From: Desulfonatronum lacustre DSM 10312 | GTDB lineage: Bacteria; Desulfobacterota; Desulfovibrionia; Desulfovibrionales; Desulfonatronaceae | NCBI RefSeq assembly: GCF_000519265.1 | Contig: NZ_KI912608.1 | Coordinates: 2,637,313-2,701,312 of the forward strand | DNA: 64,000 bases | Direction: 5' to 3' | Part shown: piece after piece, positions 18,278 to 27,461 of the stretch | Numbering within the stretch: position 1 is the stretch's first letter | Layout: every line of letters starts with the position of its first letter | The notes under the pieces: generated by a model | The model's input: the letters and a program-made list of their open reading frames with translations, nothing else | Databases searched by the model: none | Told to the model about the DNA's origin: nothing | Translations under genes and position numbers: made by a program

Positions 18278-18541
18278 ATTCGTCATAGCCGGTTGGTTTG
18301 TTGGAATTTGGAGAGAATATCCAGAATTGAAAGGTCTTTCGTTACGGACCAGAAGGAAAGCATATCGAGCTCTTTCCGAAGTCTTTCGCAAAATGGGGAG
18401 CAGCTTAGGCCACACAAAACGAAGCACATTCGCCGACCTGGCTGTGAGAAAAGCGGGAGAGGGGATTGGACGCCTGTTCCTCGTCCGGACGAGGAACAGG
18501 CGAAAGTTTCCTGGTGGCCGACCCGCCGCCCAGAGCCAAGA
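18278..18541. other. Intergenic region between ASCH remnant and ald
   Basis: No convincing gene. The main structure is the 32-bp palindrome at 18471-18502. The remaining sequence is AT-richer than the surrounding genes and includes a minus-strand upstream stretch that may have held the ASCH gene's promoter. Confidence 0.5.
18471..18502. terminator. Perfect 32-bp palindrome downstream of ald
   Basis: CGCCTGTTCCTCGTCC followed directly by its exact reverse complement GGACGAGGAACAGGCG. It lies 39 bases beyond the ald stop on the minus strand. A transcript would fold into a long hairpin, but no T-run follows in either direction, so an intrinsic terminator or mRNA-end stabiliser is possible rather than certain. 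Confidence 0.5.
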
Positions 18542-19648
18542 TCACGCCGGTTGGGCCTCCAGCCAGGTTTGGACCGGGGTGAAGTCCCGCTGCTGGTAGC
18601 GGGCCGCTTCTTCCAGCAGGAGCGTGCCCCCGGCGCAGGTCAGGCCTCGGGCCAGCCAGGGATCTTCCTTGCAGGCTTGAACCACGCCTTTGCCCGCAAT
18701 GGCCAGGATCTTGTCCAGCAGGGCTTCGCCGTATCCGGCCGAGGCCGTGACCGGGACAGCGCCTGGGATGTTGTCCACGCAGAAATGGCGCACCCCGTCC
18801 ACCTCGTAGACCGGATCGGCCCAGGTGGTGGGGCGGCTGGTCTCGATGGCCCCGGCCCGGTCGCAGGAAATGTCCACGATCACGGCCCCGAGCTTGAGCC
18901 GGCCCAGCATCTTCCGGGTGATCAGGTGGTCGGGCCGTTCCTTGGGCCAGAGCACGCAGTTGACCACCGCGTCCACGTCCTCCAGGTGGCGTTCCAGTTC
19001 GGTCACATCGCCCACATGCAGGCTTCGGTCGTGCCAGTCCAGGGCCGCGGCCTTGCGCGCACCCTCGAAAACATCCAGCCCGATCACCGTGCCCCCCAGT
19101 CCCAGCAAGGTGCGCACGGCCCCGCGACCCACGTTGCCCAGCCCCAGGACCAGCGCCTTCAGGGCTGGTTCACCGAAGTGGCCCATGAAATGCCGCCCCG
19201 TGCCGCCATACGTCGCCAGGCACAGCCGCACGGCCTCCAACGCGCCCACTTCTCCGGCCAGGACGCAGTTGGGCGAGCCGAAGCGGTGCGTGTTCTCAGC
19301 GGATATCGCGGTCAGCCCGACCTGGAGAAAAACGTCCAATTCCTCCTTGTTCATGGCCGCGTGAATATTGGTCAGGATAATATGTTCAGCCCTGAGCAGC
19401 GGGTATTCCGGCGGCAGAACCTCCTTGACCTTGATGATCAACCGGGCCGAGTCGAAAACTTCCTTGGCCGTTGGCAGCACCGTGGCCCCCACCGCGGCGT
19501 AATCCTGGTCCGAGGCGCGGGCCAGCAGACCCGTGCCGGATTCCACGAGCACGGCGTGTCCGGCCTGGGTCAGTCGTTGAACCTGTCTGGGCAGCAGAGC
19601 CGCCCGTCCTTCCTGGGGTTTGATTTCCTTGGGAATACCGATTCGCAT
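18542..19648 (-). CDS. ald: Alanine dehydrogenase
   Basis: 368 residues, the family length. It begins MRIGIPKEIKPQEGRAALLP and carries the pyruvate-binding Lys (IIKVKEVLPPEY) and catalytic His (TNIHAAMN). The Rossmann motif is VLGLGNVGRGAVRTLLGLGG; NIPGAVPVTASAGYGEALLD is typical of the C-terminal part. It interconverts L-alanine and pyruvate plus ammonium with NAD. The start has GAGGAA at a good distance. It is monocistronic, divergent from the DMT exporter; one possible role is feeding alanine into pyruvate in an amino-acid-using anaerobe. Confidence 0.93.
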   Translation of the reverse strand: MRIGIPKEIKPQEGRAALLPRQVQRLTQAGHAVLVESGTGLLARASDQDYAAVGATVLPTAKEVFDSARLIIKVKEVLPPEYPLLRAEHIILTNIHAAMNKEELDVFLQVGLTAISAENTHRFGSPNCVLAGEVGALEAVRLCLATYGGTGRHFMGHFGEPALKALVLGLGNVGRGAVRTLLGLGGTVIGLDVFEGARKAAALDWHDRSLHVGDVTELERHLEDVDAVVNCVLWPKERPDHLITRKMLGRLKLGAVIVDISCDRAGAIETSRPTTWADPVYEVDGVRHFCVDNIPGAVPVTASAGYGEALLDKILAIAGKGVVQACKEDPWLARGLTCAGGTLLLEEAARYQQRDFTPVQTWLEAQPA

Positions 19649-19823
19649 TGATTCCTCGCGAAAGCGTCGTTGACGGTTGATGTGGTTGGGCGTAGGAAGC
19701 CCGCCAAACTTGAGTTTATCGATAACCTGATAGGTTTGTCTTCAAGGGTTGTGCCGCTGTTTCCCCCCGCGGCATCCCCCCCGTGGCCCCCCCTGCGGCC
19801 TCTTGGGCCCGGAAAGGATCAAC

Positions 19824-20726
19824 ATGGTTCCCGCTGAAATCCTGGCGCTCTGCGCCGCGTTGTGCTGGTCCTTCGGTGGGCTGATCGCCCTGTTTCCGGC
19901 CCGAGAGCTGGGGGCTCTGCCCTTCAACCGCCTGCGGATGTCCATGGTCTTCGTGATGCTCGCCCTGGCCGCCCTGGTCACCGGGGGCTGGTGGAGCCTG
20001 ACCCTGGAGCACTCCTCGGTGCTGGTGGTCTCAGCCATGATAGGCATCTTCCTGGGGGACACGGCCCTGTTCGCGGCCCTGCGCCGGTTGGGGCCGAGGC
20101 GCTCCGGGATTCTTTTCGCCACCAACGCGCCCATGACCGCGCTGCTGGGCATCCTCATCCTGGGCGAACGGATGTCCCCGCTCACTCTGACCGGATGCAT
20201 CCTGGTGATGATCGGGGTGGTCATGGCCATCCACTTCAGGAGCGAGGCGGCATCGCGGCATGCTTTCGAGGAGGTCCGCGGCCGGTTGGCCGTGGGCGTG
20301 CTCATTGGTCTTGGGGCCGCCCTGTGCCAGGCCGTGTCCACGATCATCGCCAAGCCCGTTCTGGCCTCGGGAGTGGACCCGGTGGCGGCCTCGGCCCTGC
20401 GCGTGGGTACCGCTGCCCTGGCCCTCTCCGCAACCTTGCTTCTGCCGGCCTCCATGTTCCATTCTCCGGCCAAAATCACGCCCAAAATAGCCGGTCTGAC
20501 CGCGCTCAGCGGCCTTGTGGGCATGGCTCTGGGCATGACCTTTCTTTTGGCCGCCCTGGCCCGGGGCACGGCCGGAGTGGTGTCCACCCTGTCCGCCACC
20601 TCCCCGGTGCTGATCCTGCCCATTCTCTGGGTCGCCACCCGCCAGCGCCCGGCCGGTCCGGCCTGGCTGGGCGCGATTTTGGCGGTGATCGGAGCGGCCT
20701 GTATTTTCAACGGTCAGGCGTTCTGA
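19824..20726 (+). CDS. DMT-superfamily transporter (EamA type)
   Basis: 300 residues with about ten membrane helices in two EamA repeats. The first repeat contains GDTALFAALRRLGPRRSGIL followed by TLTGCILVMIGVVMA; the second ends GAILAVIGAACIF. EamA proteins usually export amino acids or metabolites. ATG 19824 has AAAGGATC upstream; the longer frame to 19749 encodes a Pro-rich non-membrane stretch and was discarded. Substrate unknown. Confidence 0.85.
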   Translation: MVPAEILALCAALCWSFGGLIALFPARELGALPFNRLRMSMVFVMLALAALVTGGWWSLTLEHSSVLVVSAMIGIFLGDTALFAALRRLGPRRSGILFATNAPMTALLGILILGERMSPLTLTGCILVMIGVVMAIHFRSEAASRHAFEEVRGRLAVGVLIGLGAALCQAVSTIIAKPVLASGVDPVAASALRVGTAALALSATLLLPASMFHSPAKITPKIAGLTALSGLVGMALGMTFLLAALARGTAGVVSTLSATSPVLILPILWVATRQRPAGPAWLGAILAVIGAACIFNGQAF

Positions 20727-20753
20727 CCAGATTCGCGGCCGGCTTTTGCTCTG

Positions 20754-20877
20754 AATCGAAATCGGTATCGAAATCGAAATCGGTATCGAAATCGTTCTTG
20801 AACAAAAACAATTCAATACATTGTGATGCCTGACTTTTTTCGATTTCGACACCGATTTCGATTTCGATTTCGATCCG
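20754..20877. repeat. ATCGAA-hexamer hairpin repeat, locus 3 (best copy)
   Basis: Left arm of alternating ATCGAA and ATCGGT hexamers (20754-20795) and a right arm of TTCGAT/ACCGAT hexamers (20841-20877). The arms are reverse complements over about 36 bases with few mismatches, around a 45-base AT-rich loop. It lies between the convergent DMT transporter and ABC ATPase genes, where a bidirectional terminator would be expected. Confidence 0.85.
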
Positions 20878-20924
20878 GACTCGCCCGGTTGATCCAAGTA
20901 TATCTTCTTGAAAGCAAAATGGAT

Positions 20925-21686
20925 TCAGTGCGAAAGGATCTGGGAGAGAAACAGCTTGGCCCGGTCCGTGCGCGGATTCCTGAAGAATTCCGTCGGCGTG
21001 TTGGCCTCGATGATTTCCCCGCCGTCCATGAAGACCACCCGGTCGGCCACTTCCCGGGCAAAGCCCATTTCGTGGGTCACGCAGAGCATGGTCATCCCGG
21101 ATTTGGCCAGATCCACCATCACGTCCAGGACTTCCTTGATCATTTCCGGGTCCAGGGCGCTGGTGGGCTCGTCGAAGAGCATGATCTTCGGGCTCATGCA
21201 CAGGCAGCGGGCAATGGCCGCCCGCTGCTGCTGGCCACCGGAGAGCTGGGCCGGATACTTGTCCGCCTGATCCGGGATGCGCACCCGGTCCAGGTAGTGC
21301 ATGGCCTGTTTACGGGCCTCCTCCAGGGGCATGCGCCGCACCCAGATCGGGGCCATGGTGCAATTCTCCATAATCGTCAGGTGCGGGAACAGGTTGAAAT
21401 TCTGGAAGAGCATGCCTACTTCCCGGCGGACCCGGTCGATGCGCTTCAGATCGTCGGTCAACTCGATCCCGTCCACCAGAATCCGTCCGCGCTGATGAAT
21501 TTCCAGCCGGTTGATGCACCGGATCAGGGTGGATTTTCCGGAGCCCGAGGGGCCGCAGATCACCACCCGTTCGCCCCGGGCCACGTCCAGATGGATATCC
21601 TTCAGGGCGTGAAAGGGTCCGAACCACTTGTGCAGGCTCTCGATTCGGATGACCATGTCCGTTGGCGCGGTTTCGTTCATTTCCAT
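20925..21686 (-). CDS. aapP: Polar amino-acid ABC transporter ATP-binding protein
   Basis: 253 residues. Walker [11 protein letters not shown]-loop [13 protein letters not shown], signature LSGGQQQR, Walker [14 protein letters not shown] and switch His in CVTHEMGF are all intact. The sequence is of the GlnQ/AapP/BztD class. It is the last gene of the importer operon, after the two permeases, and energises uptake at the cytoplasmic face. Gene symbols follow the general amino-acid (Aap/Bzt) transporter by architecture. Confidence 0.93.
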   Translation of the reverse strand: MEMNETAPTDMVIRIESLHKWFGPFHALKDIHLDVARGERVVICGPSGSGKSTLIRCINRLEIHQRGRILVDGIELTDDLKRIDRVRREVGMLFQNFNLFPHLTIMENCTMAPIWVRRMPLEEARKQAMHYLDRVRIPDQADKYPAQLSGGQQQRAAIARCLCMSPKIMLFDEPTSALDPEMIKEVLDVMVDLAKSGMTMLCVTHEMGFAREVADRVVFMDGGEIIEANTPTEFFRNPRTDRAKLFLSQILSH

Positions 21687-21736
21687 TTCGTTCTTCCGTT
21701 CCTCAACGTTTCATCATTCGCTTCGTCTTCTGTCCG

Positions 21737-23188
21737 TCATCTGTCCGTCTTTAGCCGCTTCTCCAGGTGCATGGAGTAGCGGGACAGGGCGAAGCAGAGC
21801 AGCCAGAAGGCCAGTCCCGCGAAAACATAGGCTTCCTTGGTGTAGCCCAGCCAGTTGCTGTCGGCCACAGCGCTTTTCAGAATGCCCAGAATGTCCATCA
21901 GGTTGATCACCGCCACCAGGGTGGTGTCCTTGAGCAGGCCCAGAAAGGTGTTGGTGATGCCCGGAATGACCAGCCGCAGGGCCTGGGGCAGGATGATCAG
22001 GCGCATGGACTTCCAGTAGCGCAGGCCCAGGGCTTCGGCCGCCTCGTACTGGCCCTTGGGAATGGCCTGCAGGCCGCCCCGGACCACCTCGGCCATGTAG
22101 GCCGCGTAAAACAGGGATACCCCGATCAGGGCGCGCAGCAATTTATCGAAATGTACGCCCTGGGGCAGGGTCAGGGGCAGCATCACCGAGACCATGAACA
22201 GCACCGAAATCAAGGGCACGCCGCGCACGAACTCTATGAAGCTGACGCACAGGGCCTTGATCACCGGCATCCGGCTGCGCCGCCCCAGGGCCAGGAGGAT
22301 GCCCACGGGCAGGGAGACGGCGATGCCGATCCCGGCAATGACCAGGGTCAGGAACATCCCTCCCCAGCGGTCGGTCTCCACCAGGGGCAGACCCAGCCCT
22401 CCACCCAGGAGCAGTAGATACGCGACGCAGGGATAGATGGTGAACAGCAGGGCGAATCGCCAGGAGGTCACGGACTGCCCGGACAGGGCAAAGGTGAGAA
22501 AGGCCAAGCCTCCCGCTGCCAGAGCCAGGGGGCCGGCCGCGCCGGGGTCCAGAGCCTGCATCGCTTGGCTCGTCACGAACCAGACCAGGACCGGAACGCC
22601 GATGAGCACGGCCTGACGCAGCCAGGGGAGCATGGTCGGTGGGAGCAGCTTGCGTTTGAACGCCCGGCCAAGCAGTTCCGGAGCCAGAAGCAGAACCAGG
22701 ACCGCCAGTCCCGGGAGCATGCCGTGGAACACGAGGCTGTAGGCCGCCACGGCCAGCGGCAGGACCAGCACCAGGTCCAGCACTAGGCCCTGCTTGATCC
22801 GCTCCCGGAAAGGCAGCAGGGTGGAAAGGACCAACGGTCCGCCCAGCCCTACCAGCACCAGGAAGGTCAGCACCACCCGCCAGCGCTCGGCCTGGGGATA
22901 AAAGCCGTACATCAGCAGGTCGAAGCGGACCCGGATGAACACCCAGCAGGCGCCGTCCGGATTGCCCTGGGGCGGCAGGCAGGCGTCCCTGGTCTGGCCG
23001 ATCCAGTTGGCCGAGAACAGACCCCAGTTCAGTATCGGCGGCAGGGCGGCCAGGAGCAGGCCCGCCGCGGCCAGGGTCATCAGCGAGTTCAGCCAGGAGG
23101 AGAACAGGTTCTTATGCAGCCAGCCCAGAACCCCGACCTCGGACAGGGGCGGCGGCAGGTCCGGATGGCGGGTGGTCTTTACGTACAT
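21737..23188 (-). CDS. aapM: Polar amino-acid ABC transporter permease (AapM/BztC type)
   Basis: 483 residues, longer than GlnP-type permeases because of an N-terminal extension with extra helices, as in AapM/BztC. The C-terminal BPD_transp_1 domain carries the EAA-loop sequence EALGLRYWKSMRLIILPQAL that docks the ATPase. It starts 3 bases after the other permease stop. Together they form the heterodimeric membrane channel. Confidence 0.92.
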   Translation of the reverse strand: MYVKTTRHPDLPPPLSEVGVLGWLHKNLFSSWLNSLMTLAAAGLLLAALPPILNWGLFSANWIGQTRDACLPPQGNPDGACWVFIRVRFDLLMYGFYPQAERWRVVLTFLVLVGLGGPLVLSTLLPFRERIKQGLVLDLVLVLPLAVAAYSLVFHGMLPGLAVLVLLLAPELLGRAFKRKLLPPTMLPWLRQAVLIGVPVLVWFVTSQAMQALDPGAAGPLALAAGGLAFLTFALSGQSVTSWRFALLFTIYPCVAYLLLLGGGLGLPLVETDRWGGMFLTLVIAGIGIAVSLPVGILLALGRRSRMPVIKALCVSFIEFVRGVPLISVLFMVSVMLPLTLPQGVHFDKLLRALIGVSLFYAAYMAEVVRGGLQAIPKGQYEAAEALGLRYWKSMRLIILPQALRLVIPGITNTFLGLLKDTTLVAVINLMDILGILKSAVADSNWLGYTKEAYVFAGLAFWLLCFALSRYSMHLEKRLKTDR

Positions 23189-23191
23189 GGA

Positions 23192-24421
23192 CTACCGCTC
23201 CTTCAGGGCCATCCGCTTGTTGTACCAGTTCATGAACAGGGAAATCAGCAGGCTCACGGTCAGATAGAAGAGCATGGTCATGGCGATGATTTCCACGGCC
23301 TGCCCGGTCTGGTTCAACGTCGTGCCGGCAAAGACCGAGATCAGATCCGGGTAGCCGATAACCACGGCCAGGGAGGAATTCTTGACCAAGGTCAGGTGCT
23401 GGCTGGTCAGGGGCGGAATGATCACCCGCATGGCCTGGGGAATGACCACCAGACGCATGATCGTGCCGGGCCGCAGTCCCAGAGCCGCTGCGGCCTCCTC
23501 CTGGCCCCTGTCCACGGACTGGATACCGGCACGGACGTTCTCGGCGATGAATCCGGCGGTGTACAGGGTCAGGGCCAGGATCAGGGCGGTCAGTTCCGGC
23601 AGCAGGGTCATGCCGCCTTGAAAATTGAAGCCGCGCAGTTCCGGGATCACCCAGGTCAGGGGAAATCCGGCCAGGGCCGCGCCCAGCAGAGGCAGGACCA
23701 CCAGCAGGCCCAGGGAGGCCGCGAAGGTCGGAAATCTTTGGCCTGTCAGGCGCTGGCGGCGTCTGGCCCAGAGGGTCAGGGCGACCACGGCCGGAATGGC
23801 CAGGACGGCGAATAACAGGATCAGCCAGGTGCCGGGATGAAATTCGGGTCGGGGCAGAATAAGTCCCCGGTTACAAAGAAAGAAGGTCTCCCAAAGACTG
23901 TAGGCTTGCCGGGGGCCGGGCAGCGGCATCAGAATGGCAATGTACCAGAACAGAATCTGCAAAAGCAGGGGGATGTTCCGGATCAGGCCGATATACGCGG
24001 CGGCCAAGCTTGAAATCAGCCAATTGGAGGACAGCCGGAGCACGCCCACCACGAAGCCGATCAGGGTGGAGGCCGTGATGCTGATCACCGAGACCAGCAG
24101 GGTGTTCAACAGACCCACCCAAAATACCCGGGCATAGGTGCTGGTCCGGGAGTATTCGATCAGGGTCTGACTGATCTCGAAACCCGCGGTCTGGCCCAGA
24201 AAACCGAAGCCCGAGGAAATCCCGGCCCGCTTCAGGTTGTCCGCCGTGGTGGAGACCACCCAGATCAGCCCCGCGACCACCGCGGCGAAGACCAGCAGTT
24301 GGACCAACGCGGACCGAAACGCGGGGTTGTTCGCGAGCCCGGCTAGAGCGGCCAGCCGGGAAGGGCGAGTCGGGTCAGAGGGAGGTGTCCCAAGAGGAAT
24401 TTTAGACGCGGGGGCGGACAT
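23192..24421 (-). CDS. aapQ: Polar amino-acid ABC transporter permease (AapQ/BztB type)
   Basis: 409 residues with a Pro/Ser-rich cytoplasmic N-terminus, then membrane helices interrupted by a periplasmic loop near 135-170 as in AapQ/BztB. The EAA loop is AALGLRPGTIMRLVVIPQAM. It is the first permease of the operon, downstream of the binding-protein gene, with a palindromic repeat between them. Confidence 0.92.
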   Translation of the reverse strand: MSAPASKIPLGTPPSDPTRPSRLAALAGLANNPAFRSALVQLLVFAAVVAGLIWVVSTTADNLKRAGISSGFGFLGQTAGFEISQTLIEYSRTSTYARVFWVGLLNTLLVSVISITASTLIGFVVGVLRLSSNWLISSLAAAYIGLIRNIPLLLQILFWYIAILMPLPGPRQAYSLWETFFLCNRGLILPRPEFHPGTWLILLFAVLAIPAVVALTLWARRRQRLTGQRFPTFAASLGLLVVLPLLGAALAGFPLTWVIPELRGFNFQGGMTLLPELTALILALTLYTAGFIAENVRAGIQSVDRGQEEAAAALGLRPGTIMRLVVIPQAMRVIIPPLTSQHLTLVKNSSLAVVIGYPDLISVFAGTTLNQTGQAVEIIAMTMLFYLTVSLLISLFMNWYNKRMALKER

Positions 24422-24466
24422 GGGAAAGGGCTATGGAGTCGTTCATACCTGGTTTCATGTCCAGGT

Positions 24467-24494
24467 GTAGGGGCGACCGGCCGGTCGCCCCTAC
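24467..24494. repeat. GTAGGGGC-type palindromic repeat, copy 2 (perfect)
   Basis: A 28-bp perfect palindrome, GTAGGGGCGACCGG joined to its exact reverse complement. It lies between the amino-acid binding-protein gene and its first permease gene. Such an intercistronic hairpin could keep the binding-protein mRNA more abundant than the permease mRNA, as REP elements do elsewhere. Confidence 0.9.
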
Positions 24495-24566
24495 TGCATG
24501 GCAAGAATGGCGTATATCCGCAACCAATTCTGAACCATTAGACCTGTATACGTTTCAGGGAGTTTC

Positions 24567-25580
24567 TTAGCGGATCGGGGGAGCGTAGAGCAGACCGCCG
24601 CGGGTCCAGAGGTCGTTTTGAACGCGTTCCAGCTTCAAGGCCGTGGTCGGTCCCACGTTGCGATCAAAGATTTCGCCGTAATTGCCCACATGCTTGACGA
24701 TCTGATAGGCCCAGGCATTGGTCAGTCCGAACTGTTCGCCGAAATTGCCTTCCTGGCCGAGCAGCCGTTTGACGTTGGGATTGGCCGATTCCAGCATTTC
24801 ATCCACGTTCTGGGAATTCACGCCCAGCTCCTCGGCATTGATCAGGGCGAAGAGGGTCCAGCGGGCTATTTTGCTCCAGCGGGGGTCGCCCTGGCGCACC
24901 GAGGGACCCAGGGGCTCCTTGGAAATGATTTCCGGCAGGATGATGTGATCGTCCGGGTTGGACAGCGTGGTCCGCCGGGCGGCCAGCCCGGAGGCGTCGG
25001 TGGTGTACACGTCGCAGCGTCCGGTGTCGTAGATCACCGTGGCCTCGTCCGCGCTCTCGAAGACCACGGGCTTGTAGGTCATGCCATGAGCCGCGAAATA
25101 GTCGGAAACGTTCATTTCCGTGGTCGTGCCGATCTGGATGCAGATGGAGGCTTCGTTCAGATCCTTGGCGCTGGTCACGCCCAGGTTCTTGTTGACCATG
25201 AAGCCCTGGCCGTCGAAAAAGATGATTCCCGCGAAATCAATGCCCTGTTCCACGTCCCGCTGGAACGTCCAGGTGGTGTTCCGGGAAAGGACGTCCACCT
25301 CGCCGGTCTGCACCGCGGTAAAGCGTTCGGTGGTGGTCAGGGGAACGAAGCGGACTTTTTCGGGATCGTTGAACACGGCAGCGGCCAGAGCCCGACAGTA
25401 GTCCACGTCCAGGCCTTTCCAGACGCCCTGCTCGTCCGGCACGGAGAATCCGGGCACCCTGCCGGCCACGCCGCAGGAAATATAGCCCTTGCCTTTGATG
25501 TTTTCCAGGACGTCCGCCAAAGCGGTCCCGGTCCAGAAAAAGACCGCCGCGGCCGCCAAAACCAGTATTTTGCCTTTCAT
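24567..25580 (-). CDS. aapJ: Polar amino-acid ABC transporter substrate-binding protein
   Basis: 337 residues with an N-terminal signal peptide (MKGKILVLAAAAVFF, cleavage near ALA). The mature start DVLENIKGKGYISCGVAGR and the motifs DVDYCRALAAAVFND, TTTERFTAVQTGEVDVLSRN and AYQIVKHVGNYGEIF are typical of the AapJ/BztA family. ATG 25580 was chosen because GGAGGAG precedes it; the frame extends 16 codons further without a signal sequence. It binds glutamate, aspartate or related amino acids in the periplasm. It is the promoter-proximal gene of the importer. Confidence 0.93.
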   Translation of the reverse strand: MKGKILVLAAAAVFFWTGTALADVLENIKGKGYISCGVAGRVPGFSVPDEQGVWKGLDVDYCRALAAAVFNDPEKVRFVPLTTTERFTAVQTGEVDVLSRNTTWTFQRDVEQGIDFAGIIFFDGQGFMVNKNLGVTSAKDLNEASICIQIGTTTEMNVSDYFAAHGMTYKPVVFESADEATVIYDTGRCDVYTTDASGLAARRTTLSNPDDHIILPEIISKEPLGPSVRQGDPRWSKIARWTLFALINAEELGVNSQNVDEMLESANPNVKRLLGQEGNFGEQFGLTNAWAYQIVKHVGNYGEIFDRNVGPTTALKLERVQNDLWTRGGLLYAPPIR

Positions 25581-25740
25581 CTGCTCCTCCAATCGGTAAC
25601 AAGGTGGACAATCAACATGCACGACCATTTCCGCATACCGAGACAGCCCGACCCTCTATCCCCTACGGGCGGACCCGGCAAGAAAACATGAACGCGCTTA
25701 TTTCCCCAGGAGAGGTTGGGAAGTCAAGAAAAAACTCATG

Positions 25741-25770
25741 TCTCAGCATGGAGGCTCTTTACGGCTGAGA
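25741..25770. promoter_or_regulatory. Small hairpin in the aapJ-selO divergent gap
   Basis: TCTCAGC (25741) and GCTGAGA (25764) form a 7-bp stem with a 16-base loop, followed by TAAAAAAT on the plus strand. It lies between divergent genes, so it may be an operator or leader structure. I can assign no protein or function. Confidence 0.3.
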
Positions 25771-25810
25771 TAAAAAATCACCATAACTACATTGACACCT
25801 CGAATTGACG

Positions 25811-27358
25811 ATGCATAGTTCCGAAATGCAAAATAATCCGTTGATCCAAAAGAGCGACATGGGCACGCATGATCAAGCGTCGAGGACACTTGCCACGGAC
25901 CCTGCCGGATGGCGCTTCGACAACAGCTATGCCCGGTTACCGGAGGTCTTCTTTTCCCGGCTGCGTCCGGTTCCGGTTCGTGAGCCGCGCATGGTGCTTT
26001 TGAATCGTCCTTTGGCCGAGTTTTTAGGACTGAACGGAGAGATTCTCTCCGTTCAGGACGGCGCGGCGGTTTTTTCCGGCAATCGCCTTCCCGTCGGCGC
26101 GGAGCCCATCGCCCAGGCCTATGGCGGGCACCAGTTCGGATATTTTACCATGCTCGGCGACGGGCGGGCGATCCTCCTGGGGGAACAGATCACTCCGCGC
26201 GGCGAGCGTTTCGATATCCAGTTCAAAGGCTCCGGGCAGACCCCGTATTCGCGCCGCGGCGACGGCCGGGCCGCGCTGGGGCCGATGCTCAGGGAATACA
26301 TCATCAGCGAGGCCATGCATGCCCTGGGCGTTCCCACCACCCGCGCCCTGGCCGTGGTGACCACCGGGGAGCCGGTGGTCCGGGAAACAGAGTTGGCCGG
26401 GGCGATTCTGACCCGTGTCGCGTCCAGCCACATTCGCGTGGGCACGTTCGAGTATCTCGCGGCCCGGGACGCGGCGGAGCATGTCCGAACACTGGCGGCT
26501 TACACCCTGCGCCGCCACTACCCCGAGTTGGAACCCTCCGACAACCCGCCCCTGGCCCTCCTGCGGGCCGTGATGGAGCGCCAGGCCGCGCTGGTGGCGA
26601 AGTGGATGCTTGTCGGATTTGTCCACGGCGTGATGAACACGGACAACATGGCCTTGAGTGGAGAGACCATCGACTACGGCCCCTGCGCGTTCATGGACGC
26701 CTACGATCCGGCCACGGTGTTCAGTTCCATCGACCAGCAGGGCCGCTATGCCTACGGCAATCAGTCCCGGATCGCCCAGTGGAATCTGGCCCGTTTCGCC
26801 GAGACGTTGGCGCCGGTGCTGGATGAAAGCCGGGAAAAAGCCGTTGACTTGGCCAACGAGGTGTTGGAATCGTTCCCCGACGTCTACCGCGATCATTGGT
26901 TGACGGGGATGCGGGCCAAGCTGGGGATGATCACGTCCGAAGAGGATGACGCCGCCCTGGTCCAGGATCTGCTGACGCACATGCATCGGAATCGGCTGGA
27001 CTACACGAACACGCTGCGCGATCTGGCCGCGGACCATCCGGAACGCCTGCCGCTGTTCCAGGACCAGGCCTTCGCGGAATGGCTGAAGCGCTGGCAAGCG
27101 CGGCTGAAGCGACAGCCGGAATCCTCGGGAGCCATGCCGTCCGTCCGTGAACGGATGCGCGCCGCCAATCCCGCCGTGATCCCCCGCAATCACCGCGTGG
27201 AGGAGGCCCTGAAAGCCGCCGTGGACCACGGCGACCTGCGCGTGACGCATCGACTCCTTGACGTCCTGGCCCAGCCCTACGCCGAGCCGATCGATTCCGA
27301 CTACCGGTTGCCGCCTCCCCCCTCGGCCGGAGCCTACAAGACGTTTTGCGGGACATGA
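25811..27358 (+). CDS. selO: Protein adenylyltransferase SelO
   Basis: About 515 residues. The start of the conserved core, [18 protein letters not shown], and the motifs [40 protein letters not shown] and [21 protein letters not shown] define the SelO (UPF0061/YdiU) pseudokinase family, which transfers AMP to protein hydroxyls. The C-terminus ends FCGT, carrying the usual terminal Cys. The ATG at 25811 is taken; later Met codons at 25826 and 25859 are possible, and the latter has AAAGAG upstream. The next gene is a methyltransferase. Confidence 0.92.
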   Translation: MHSSEMQNNPLIQKSDMGTHDQASRTLATDPAGWRFDNSYARLPEVFFSRLRPVPVREPRMVLLNRPLAEFLGLNGEILSVQDGAAVFSGNRLPVGAEPIAQAYGGHQFGYFTMLGDGRAILLGEQITPRGERFDIQFKGSGQTPYSRRGDGRAALGPMLREYIISEAMHALGVPTTRALAVVTTGEPVVRETELAGAILTRVASSHIRVGTFEYLAARDAAEHVRTLAAYTLRRHYPELEPSDNPPLALLRAVMERQAALVAKWMLVGFVHGVMNTDNMALSGETIDYGPCAFMDAYDPATVFSSIDQQGRYAYGNQSRIAQWNLARFAETLAPVLDESREKAVDLANEVLESFPDVYRDHWLTGMRAKLGMITSEEDDAALVQDLLTHMHRNRLDYTNTLRDLAADHPERLPLFQDQAFAEWLKRWQARLKRQPESSGAMPSVRERMRAANPAVIPRNHRVEEALKAAVDHGDLRVTHRLLDVLAQPYAEPIDSDYRLPPPPSAGAYKTFCGT

Positions 27359-27461
27359 CGAATCTGACAAGCATGACGGGCATGACGGACGCGACCGGAT
27401 CGAGACCGTCGTCGGCTTCGTTCGTGGATGCGGTCCAGCTCCGACACCATACCAGACCATC

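Noticed and set aside
18035-19651. Plus-strand frame of 538 codons over ald
   Set aside because: Antisense to alanine dehydrogenase; only its first part overlaps non-coding DNA.
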